Positions 1 through 4,994 of a stretch of 10,551 nucleotides of DNA are shown here, in pieces. The stretch comes from DASTGO01 sp035719045 (GTDB taxonomy: Bacteria > Actinomycetota > Actinomycetes > Actinomycetales > Kineosporiaceae), in NCBI GenBank assembly GCA_035719045.1, contig DASTGO010000376.1, positions 1 to 10,551 of the forward strand, read 5' to 3'. The notes under the pieces were generated by a model. That model was not told the DNA's origin and made no database searches. It saw only the letters and a list, made by a program, of their open reading frames with translations. Position 1 is the stretch's first letter, and every line of letters starts with the position of its first letter. The position numbers were made by a program, and so were the translations under genes.

Positions 1-841
1 CTCGCTCCCTGATGTACTTCGTGGACTCCGCCGGCGACATCGCCAGAGTCTTGAGGTGGTCGAAGACGGCGTTGAGGCGCTCGATCTCCCGTGGCGACTC
101 CAGGAACAGTTCACCACCGGCGCTCTCGCAGTACCCGAGCGGGGGTTCGTCCCGTTCGAAGGTCAGGATGGCGAACCCGCCCCGGTCGGCCAGGGTGGCT
201 CCGGCCGCGAACCGCAGCACCTGCACGGTGACATTGGGGCTGGCAGCCAGCCGCACGATGTGCTCGAGCTGGGCGCGCAGGACGTCCTGGCCGCCCACCT
301 CGGACAGGAGGGTGGCCTCCGACAGGATCGCGTGCAGTCGCAGCGGTGACGGGCCGCGGCTGAGCACCTGCTGCCGGGTGAGCCTGGCCTGCACGCGCTG
401 CTCGATCGCCTCGTGATCCGTCTCGCGGCCGACGCTGCTGACGGCGCGGGCGTAGTCCTCGGTCTGCAGCAGCCCCGGCACCAGGGTCGGCTGGAAGTTG
501 CGCAGTTCCACCGCCTCGGCCTCATAGGCGATGAAGGTGGCATAGCGGCTGCTCAGGGTGTCCATCCGCTGCCACCAGCCCGACTCGCGCAGTTCGCGGG
601 CGACGGCCAGCAGCGAGGTGCCCGGCTCACCCTCCAACGGCACGTCGTAGGCCATCAGCAGCTCGATGACGTCACCCGGCCGGGGTTTGATGTCGCCCGT
701 CTCGATCCGGCTGATCCGTGACGCAGAGCAACCGAGCTGCTTGGCGGCCTCCTCCATGGTCCATCCGCGCGCATCGCGAAGTTTGCGCAGTTCACGGCCG
801 AGACGGCGGGACCGCGGGGTCGGAGGGGTGAAACGGGCCAC
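1..841 (-). CDS. Scr1-family helix-turn-helix regulator with DUF5753 domain (3' end cut off)
   Basis: A probable DNA-binding regulator of the Scr1/DUF5753 family. The reverse strand is open from the start to the left edge (280 codons, no stop), and the final motif MSPAESTKYIRER looks like the end of the family, so only a few residues should be missing. Residues about 12-66 are an XRE-type helix-turn-helix (LGRELRKLRDARGWTMEEAA, then GCSASRISRIETG). Residues about 95-275 match DUF5753, with YEAEAVELRNFQPTLVPGLL, QTEDYARA and SPNVTVQVLRF. I chose GTG at 841 because GGAAGG lies 8 bases upstream and because family members usually begin just before a PTxRxRRLGxELR segment. ATG at 859 and ATG at 892 are in-frame alternatives without a clear ribosome site. 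In characterised relatives such as Streptomyces Scr1, a small DUF397 protein usually follows; that position lies outside the window. The regulatory target is unknown. Confidence 0.9.
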   Translation of the reverse strand, partial: MARFTPPTPRSRRLGRELRKLRDARGWTMEEAAKQLGCSASRISRIETGDIKPRPGDVIELLMAYDVPLEGEPGTSLLAVARELRESGWWQRMDTLSSRYATFIAYEAEAVELRNFQPTLVPGLLQTEDYARAVSSVGRETDHEAIEQRVQARLTRQQVLSRGPSPLRLHAILSEATLLSEVGGQDVLRAQLEHIVRLAASPNVTVQVLRFAAGATLADRGGFAILTFERDEPPLGYCESAGGELFLESPREIERLNAVFDHLKTLAMSPAESTKYIRER

Positions 842-890
842 CGGCACATCCTTCCGCATGGCGCGGCGGGCTCGGTAGCGATTGGTAACC

Positions 891-919
891 ATGATGTTGC
901 GGATTTGAGGATCGTCCAA
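891..919 (-). promoter_or_regulatory. Candidate promoter of the Scr1-family regulator
   Basis: On the minus strand, TTGGAC (919-914) is followed after 17 bases by CATCAT (896-891). These match the -35 and -10 consensus in about 5 and 4 of 6 positions. Transcription would start near 884, inside the longest possible reading frame, which would rule out ATG 892 and favour the GTG at 841. This is a motif match only, and short promoter-like matches occur by chance. Confidence 0.3.
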
Positions 920-941
920 ATGCACCGAATAGCTTGCTCTG

Positions 942-953
942 CATCAATTGATG
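942..953. promoter_or_regulatory. 12-bp perfect palindrome CATCAATTGATG, candidate operator
   Basis: CATCAATTGATG is identical to its own reverse complement and has only 4 G/C in 12 bases within very G/C-rich surroundings. It lies between the divergent regulator and small-protein genes, about 23 bases upstream of the candidate -35 element of the regulator. That position suits an operator for a dimeric repressor, possibly the adjacent Scr1-type protein itself, but the assignment is inference. Confidence 0.3.
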
Positions 954-1058
954 GGCAAGGATGACGGTCACGCACGGCGCGTCCGGAAGTTCCGCACTCG
1001 GCCCGGACGTGCCGTGCCGCCAGCCTTCGGCAGACCCAGGCGTTCGGGGGACCGTGGC

Positions 1059-1247
1059 GTGACCAGAGGTGACGAGTCCCCGGGGCTCAGCGAGGCGCAG
1101 GTGGACTTCTACCTGGAGGTTCTGGTCGTCCACGGCTCGGTCTTCGGTGCGAGCTACTGCGCCAGGTGCGGTGTCGCCTACTGCCCCGACTGGGTGGACG
1201 CCTATGACCGGTTGACCGCCGCCCGGGTGCCCATCGAGCCGTCGTGA
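1059..1247 (+). CDS. Small cysteine-containing protein of unknown function
   Basis: A 62-residue protein from a GTG start with GGGGGA 7 bases upstream. The frame is open further upstream to ATG 951 and TTG 948, but neither has a ribosome site and the extra segment is arginine-rich with less biased codon use, so I favour the short form. An amphipathic stretch (LSEAQVDFYLEVLVVHG) is followed by CARCGVAYCPDWVDAYDRL. Cys34, Cys37 and Cys42, with His25 upstream, could bind a metal as a zinc-knuckle-like element, but no known domain is evident. From memory, short actinomycete proteins with a CxxCGxxxCPDWxDAYDxL pattern exist, so it is probably a real conserved gene. It is transcribed divergently from the Scr1-type regulator. 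A functional partnership is possible but unproven. Confidence 0.6.
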   Translation: MTRGDESPGLSEAQVDFYLEVLVVHGSVFGASYCARCGVAYCPDWVDAYDRLTAARVPIEPS

Positions 1248-1462
1248 CGGCGCCGCCCGTACCGGCAACCGGTTCGCCGTGTACACCCCCGGTCAGGGAA
1301 CGTCACTCGCCCTGGAGCCTGCGGGCCTGCGTCGCTTGCCGGGGCAGGTGCCGCAGCGGTCCTGGCCTCGGTCGGGTGCCGCCGCGGGCCGCCCGGTAGT
1401 CGGGGCGGTCGATCCCCAGTCCCTCGCCTCGCCCGGCCCGGCAACGACCGTAAGGTGACGGC

Positions 1463-2881
1463 ATGAGCCTGAGCACCTGGGCACCCGCCGAGGAACTGCG
1501 CGCCCAGGGCGCTGCCGCCCGCAAGTTGGCGCCCGCCACCCTGCTGGCCGCGGCCTCGGCCCGCGTGCTCCAGACCGGTCCGGAGTCGGCCGGGCCCGCG
1601 ATCGGGATCGTCGAGGCGGCCAACGCCGGCCGCATCGCCGACCTGGTCCCGATCCGGATCGGGCGGATGGCCAGCTCGCCGTTCGCCTTCCTGCGCGGTG
1701 CCGCCGGGGTGATGGCGGCCGACCTGGCCGGCGGGGCGGACAGCGGGCTGTACGGCTGGATCTGCGGGGACGCCCACGCCGCCAACTTCGGCCTGTACGC
1801 CTCCCCGGAGCGCCGGCAGGTGATGGACGTCAACGACTTCGACGAGACGGTGATCGGCCCCTGGCACTGGGACCTGCTGCGGCTGGTGACCAGCCTGGTC
1901 TGCGCCGGGCGGGAGTCCGGGCTGCCCGAGCAGCTGTGCGCCGACGCGGCCCGCGACTGCGCAGGGGCGTACCGGGCGGCGATCGAGGAACTTGCCGCGA
2001 TGCCGTTGCTGGAGGCCTACTACCTCACCACGGACCACTCCACCCTGGCGCACCACGACATCGAGCACCTGAGCGAGACCTTCGACCGGGTGCGCAAGAA
2101 GGCGCGCAAGAACACCCACCGCCGTGCCGTGGAGAAGTTCGCCCAGCAGCTCTCCCACGAGCACCTGCGCTTCGTCGACGACCCGCCCGTGCTCACCCAC
2201 CTGCCCGCCGAGGAGGCCGAACGGGTGGTCGCCGGGCTGGTCGAGTTCGGCCGCAGCCTCGACGAGGAGGTGCACGCCCTGCTGGACCGGTTCACCGTCC
2301 GGGATGTCGCGCACCGGATCGTCGGGCTGGGCAGTGTCGGGAACCGCAGCTACGTGGTCCTGCTGGAGGGCAACACCGACGATGCGCTGGTCCTGCAGAT
2401 CAAGCAGGTCCGCCCGTCCGCCGTGGCGCCGTACCTGCCCGCGGGGGCCCGTGCCGCCGGCGGCGACCACGACCACGACGGCCGCCGGGTGGTCCGCGGC
2501 CAGCGCTGGATGCAGACCGTCAGCGACATCCTGCTCGGCTGGACGACCATCGACGGGCAGCCGTACCTGGTCCGGCAGTTCCGGGACATGAAGGGCAGCA
2601 TCGACCCGACCACCCTCAAGGCCAAGGAGCTCGACGACTACGCCCGGGTGGTCGGTGTGGTGCTCGCCCGGGCCCATGCCCAGTCCCTGGACCCCCGGGT
2701 GTTGCACGGCTACCTCACCACCACCGACTCCGGCGCCGACGACCCGCAGACGGCCGGTGCGGAGTTCGACGGCGCGTTCGCCCGTTTCGCGACCGCCTAC
2801 GCCGACCGCACCGTCGCCGATCACCAGGCCCTGCTGGCCGCGGTCCGGGCCGGGCGGCTGCCCGCGGAGCTCGGCGTCTGA
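1463..2881 (+). CDS. DUF2252 family protein (kinase-like motifs)
   Basis: A 472-residue cytoplasmic protein of the DUF2252 family, full length for that family, starting at ATG with AAGGTGA 4 bases upstream. Recognised segments are RIGRMASSPFAFLRGAA (65-81), GDAHAANFG (102-110), DVNDFDET (122-129), GPWHWDLLRL (132-141), GLGSVGNRSYVVLLEG (288-303), LQIKQ (311-315), YLVRQFRDMKGS (368-379) and LARAHAQS (401-408). GDxHxxN and DFD resemble the catalytic loop and metal-binding motif of aminoglycoside-phosphotransferase-type kinases. The Gly-rich and IK motifs resemble an ATP-binding lobe, but they come after the catalytic motifs rather than before. Residues 205-222 are strongly basic (RVRKKARKNTHRR). 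No signal peptide or membrane segment is visible. The family function and substrate are not established. The gene lies upstream of the kdp operon on the same strand, separated by 279 bases with hairpins, so it is probably a separate unit. Confidence 0.93.
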   Translation: MSLSTWAPAEELRAQGAAARKLAPATLLAAASARVLQTGPESAGPAIGIVEAANAGRIADLVPIRIGRMASSPFAFLRGAAGVMAADLAGGADSGLYGWICGDAHAANFGLYASPERRQVMDVNDFDETVIGPWHWDLLRLVTSLVCAGRESGLPEQLCADAARDCAGAYRAAIEELAAMPLLEAYYLTTDHSTLAHHDIEHLSETFDRVRKKARKNTHRRAVEKFAQQLSHEHLRFVDDPPVLTHLPAEEAERVVAGLVEFGRSLDEEVHALLDRFTVRDVAHRIVGLGSVGNRSYVVLLEGNTDDALVLQIKQVRPSAVAPYLPAGARAAGGDHDHDGRRVVRGQRWMQTVSDILLGWTTIDGQPYLVRQFRDMKGSIDPTTLKAKELDDYARVVGVVLARAHAQSLDPRVLHGYLTTTDSGADDPQTAGAEFDGAFARFATAYADRTVADHQALLAAVRAGRLPAELGV

Positions 2882-2895
2882 GCGCTTCGCCGCGG

Positions 2896-2936
2896 GGGGC
2901 GGTCCGTCATTCGTCACACCGGGCCGGGACCGCCCC
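2896..2936 (+). terminator. GC-rich stem-loop after the DUF2252 gene, candidate terminator
   Basis: GGGGCGGTCC (2896-2905) pairs perfectly with GGACCGCCCC (2927-2936), giving a 10-bp stem and a 21-base loop that begins 15 bases after the DUF2252 stop codon. No T-run follows. Actinomycetes often lack the T-run, so a terminator is plausible but unproven. The loop contains the left arm of the longer inverted repeat at 2904-2973, so the two structures cannot form together. Confidence 0.4.
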
Positions 2937-2973
2937 GACACGCCGCCGACACGGCCAATGAGACGAATGACGG
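2904..2973. repeat. 12-bp perfect inverted repeat with a 46-base spacer
   Basis: CCGTCATTCGTC (2904-2915) is exactly repeated in inverse orientation as GACGAATGACGG (2962-2973). The arms are less G/C-rich than the spacer. Within the left arm and just beyond it, CGTCA occurs twice with a 7-base period (2905-2909, 2912-2916). The element lies 188 bases before the first kdp gene. It could be a pair of binding sites for a regulator such as KdpE, acting by looping, or an RNA stem competing with the hairpin at 2896-2936. Confidence 0.45.
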
Positions 2974-3114
2974 TACGTCCGGGTGCGGGGTCGCGGGCGC
3001 CGCGGATTCCGGCCGCCGTGTCAAGAGGTCGTGAACGTCCTGCACCGGGGCGTTGAAGGCGCGTCAAGGCCACTGGCGGACGGGTCCGCGGCTGCGGAGG
3101 GTGGAATGGCGGCC

Positions 3115-3130
3115 CGCTGCCCGGGCAGCG
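3115..3130. promoter_or_regulatory. 16-bp perfect palindrome CGCTGCCCGGGCAGCG upstream of kdp
   Basis: CGCTGCCC and GGGCAGCG form an uninterrupted perfect palindrome whose last base is 30 bases before the first start codon of the kdp operon. It is well placed for an operator overlapping the promoter or leader. No convincing -35/-10 pair was found around it. Because it has no spacer, it would fold poorly as an RNA hairpin, which favours a DNA site over a terminator. The protein that would bind it cannot be named from sequence. Confidence 0.35.
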
Positions 3131-3160
3131 TCAACCGGTACCGAATGGTGGAAACCTGCG

Positions 3161-3244
3161 ATGGCTGATCTGGTCTTCGTCCTGCTGAGCGTGGGTGTGT
3201 TCGCCGTGCTCGCCCTGATCGTCCGGGGGGTCGAGCGGCTGTGA
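3161..3244 (+). CDS. 27-residue single-span membrane microprotein at the head of the kdp operon
   Basis: A 27-residue peptide starting MADLVFVLLSVGVF and ending RGVERL, from ATG with GGTGGA (3147-3152) 8 bases upstream. Residues 4-21 are almost entirely hydrophobic and fit one membrane helix. The charged tail (Arg22, Glu25, Arg26) suggests a cytoplasmic C-terminus by the positive-inside rule. Its stop overlaps the kdpF start by 4 bases (GTGA, 3241-3244), so its translation is likely coupled to kdpF and it carries the operon's first ribosome site. It is not KdpF, since the next gene matches KdpF better. It may be an extra small subunit or assembly factor of the Kdp complex, or a leader peptide. 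I recall similar peptides ending in RGxERL ahead of kdpF elsewhere, but cannot check this here. Confidence 0.75.
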   Translation: MADLVFVLLSVGVFAVLALIVRGVERL

Positions 3245-3330
3245 ACTGGCAGAACGTGGTGGGACTGCTGGTCTCGGTGCTGCTGGTCGGCTACCTCGTG
3301 GTGGCCCTGCTGCTGCCGGAGCGGTTCTGA
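3241..3330 (+). CDS. kdpF: KdpF, small stabilising subunit of the K+-transporting ATPase
   Basis: A 29-residue peptide, the same length as E. coli KdpF. It begins MNWQNVVGLLVSVLL and contains the typical LVGYLVVALLLPERF end, with one membrane helix at about residues 6-25. In E. coli, KdpF packs between KdpA and KdpB within the membrane and stabilises the complex. The GTG start overlaps the stop of the preceding microprotein. GGGGGG at 3225-3230 is a rather distant ribosome site, so coupling to upstream translation is likely. The stop overlaps the kdpA start by one base (TGATG). Confidence 0.88.
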   Translation: MNWQNVVGLLVSVLLVGYLVVALLLPERF

Positions 3331-4994
3331 TGTCCGACACGACGGCGGGGCTGCTGGCCCTGCTCCTGCTGATCGCCGCTCTGGTGGCGGCGTACCGGCC
3401 GCTCGGCGACTACCTGGCGCGGGTGTTCACGTCCGAGAAGCACGCGCGGGTGGAGCGCTGGATCTACCGGGCCTGCGGGGTAGACCCGGACGCCGACCAG
3501 CGGTGGCCGGTGTACCTGCGCAGCCTGCTCGCCTTCTCGCTGGTGTCCCTGCTGCTGCTGTACGCCCTGGAGCGGTTGCAGCCGCATCTGCCGTGGGGGC
3601 TGGGTCTCGCCGGGGTCGACCCGGCCCTGGCCTGGAACACGGCGGCCAGTTTCGTCACGAACACCAACTGGCAGAACTACTCCGGCGAGTCGACGATGGG
3701 CCACCTGGTCCAGATGGCCGGCCTGGCGGTGGAGAACTTCACCTCCGCGGCGGTGGGGATCGCGGTGGCGGTTGCGCTGGTGCGTGGGTTCGCCCGGCAG
3801 CGCACGGACCGGGTCGGCAACTTCTGGGTGGACCTGGTGCGCTGCATCCTGCGGGTCCTGCTGCCGCTGTCGGTGCTGGCGGCGGTCGTGCTGATCGCGG
3901 GCGGGGCGGTCCAGAGCCTGCACGGGTTCACCGACGTGCACACGCTTTCCGGTGCCGCGCAGGCGATCCCGGGTGGTCCGGTGGCCTCGCAGGAGGCCAT
4001 CAAGGAGTTGGGCACGAACGGCGGCGGCTTCTTCAACGCCAACTCCGCGCACCCGTTCGAGAACCCCACCGCATGGACGAACCTGTTCGAGATCTTCCTG
4101 CTGCTGGTGATCTCGTTCAGCCTGCCGCGCACCTTCGGCCGGATGGTCGGCGACGACCGGCAGGGGTACGCCATCGTCGCGGTGATGGCCCTGTTCTGGG
4201 TGGCGTCGGTCGGGGCGAGCTGGGCGCTGGAGACGCACACCCAGCCGCCCGCCGTGGCCGCCGCGCACGCCTCGACGGAGGGTAAGGAGACCCGGTTCGG
4301 GATCCCCAACTCCACGCTGTTCGCCTCCTCGACCACGTTGACGTCGACCGGGGCGGTGGACTCCTTCCACGACTCCTACACGCCGCTGGGGGGCGGGGTC
4401 ACGTTGGCGGACATGATGACCGGCGAGGTGGCGCCCGGCGGAACGGGTTCCGGGCTCTACGGGATGCTCGTCCTGGCGATGATCACCGTGTTCATCGGCG
4501 GGCTGATGGTCGGCCGGACCCCGGAGTACCTGCGCAAGAAGATCGGCGCCCGGGAGATGAAGCTGGCCAGCCTCTACCTGCTGACCACTCCTGCCTTCGT
4601 CCTGGTCGGGGCGGGTGCCTCGGTGGTGCAGCAGTCCGCGGTGTCCGCCGCCACCAATGCCCCGGGCCCGCACGGGCTGACCGAGATCCTCTACGCATTC
4701 ACCTCGATGGGGAACAACAACGGGTCGGCGTTCGCCGGGCTGGGCAGTAACACCCCCTGGTTCAACGTGGCCGGCGGGATCACCATGCTCGGCGCCCGGC
4801 TGGTCCCGATCATCTTCGTCGTCGCGCTGGCCGGCAGCCTTGCCCGCCAGCAGCACGTGCCGGTCACCGAGGGGACGCTGCCCACACACCGGCCGCTGTT
4901 CGCCGCGATGCTCGCCGGAGTCGTGATCCTCTTCGTCGCCCTGACCTACTTCCCGGCCGTCGCGCTGGGCCCGCTCGCGGAGGGACTGCACTGA
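3330..4994 (+). CDS. kdpA: KdpA, potassium-binding channel-like subunit
   Basis: The 554-residue K+-selective membrane subunit of the KdpFABC ATPase (E. coli KdpA has 557). It has about ten membrane helices and the four pore-loop repeats of the K+ transporter superfamily. Loop 1 is TNTNWQNYSGE (110-120), whose Gln115 corresponds to E. coli Gln116, a residue that affects K+ affinity. Loop 2 is GTNGGGFFNANSAHPFENP (228-246), loop 3 STTLTSTGAVDS (334-345), and loop 4 GNNNGSAFAGL (461-471). VGRTPEYLRKKIGAREMK (394-411) is another family signature. K+ enters through this subunit and passes by an intersubunit tunnel toward KdpB. The start is supported by GGAG 8 bases upstream and a TGATG overlap with kdpF. 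The end overlaps kdpB by one base. All key motifs are intact. Confidence 0.98.
   Translation: MSDTTAGLLALLLLIAALVAAYRPLGDYLARVFTSEKHARVERWIYRACGVDPDADQRWPVYLRSLLAFSLVSLLLLYALERLQPHLPWGLGLAGVDPALAWNTAASFVTNTNWQNYSGESTMGHLVQMAGLAVENFTSAAVGIAVAVALVRGFARQRTDRVGNFWVDLVRCILRVLLPLSVLAAVVLIAGGAVQSLHGFTDVHTLSGAAQAIPGGPVASQEAIKELGTNGGGFFNANSAHPFENPTAWTNLFEIFLLLVISFSLPRTFGRMVGDDRQGYAIVAVMALFWVASVGASWALETHTQPPAVAAAHASTEGKETRFGIPNSTLFASSTTLTSTGAVDSFHDSYTPLGGGVTLADMMTGEVAPGGTGSGLYGMLVLAMITVFIGGLMVGRTPEYLRKKIGAREMKLASLYLLTTPAFVLVGAGASVVQQSAVSAATNAPGPHGLTEILYAFTSMGNNNGSAFAGLGSNTPWFNVAGGITMLGARLVPIIFVVALAGSLARQQHVPVTEGTLPTHRPLFAAMLAGVVILFVALTYFPAVALGPLAEGLH

Noticed and set aside
12..416. 134-codon plus-strand frame overlapping the Scr1-type regulator
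   Set aside because: It is a Ser/Arg-rich shadow. The minus strand has an uninterrupted, motif-rich DUF5753 frame across the same bases.
163..543. 126-codon minus-strand frame within the regulator gene
   Set aside because: It is in a different frame from the DUF5753 reading, is rich in Arg/Ser/Pro/Cys and has no recognisable motif.
948..1058. Upstream extension of the small Cys protein from TTG 948 or ATG 951
   Set aside because: There is no ribosome site before either start, the segment is arginine-rich with less biased codon use, and a better-supported GTG lies at 1059. It is not fully excluded.
1248..1462. Short palindromes AACCGGTT (1267-1274) and GTGTACAC (1279-1286) and a 5-bp hairpin at 1261-1273 as terminator or operator
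   Set aside because: They are too short to stand out in G/C-rich sequence, and no promoter or T-run accompanies them.
1202..3073. 623-codon open frame on the minus strand opposite the DUF2252 gene
   Set aside because: It mirrors the G/C-rich third positions of the real plus-strand gene, has low-complexity composition and no family motifs, and the plus-strand frame has clear DUF2252 signatures.
3053..3081. TTGAAG (3053-3058) as the -35 element of a kdp promoter
   Set aside because: No plausible -10 sequence lies at 16-19 bases downstream.
3136..3143. 8-bp palindrome CGGTACCG before the kdp microprotein
   Set aside because: Short palindromes of this length are frequent by chance. The neighbouring 16-bp palindrome is the stronger candidate.
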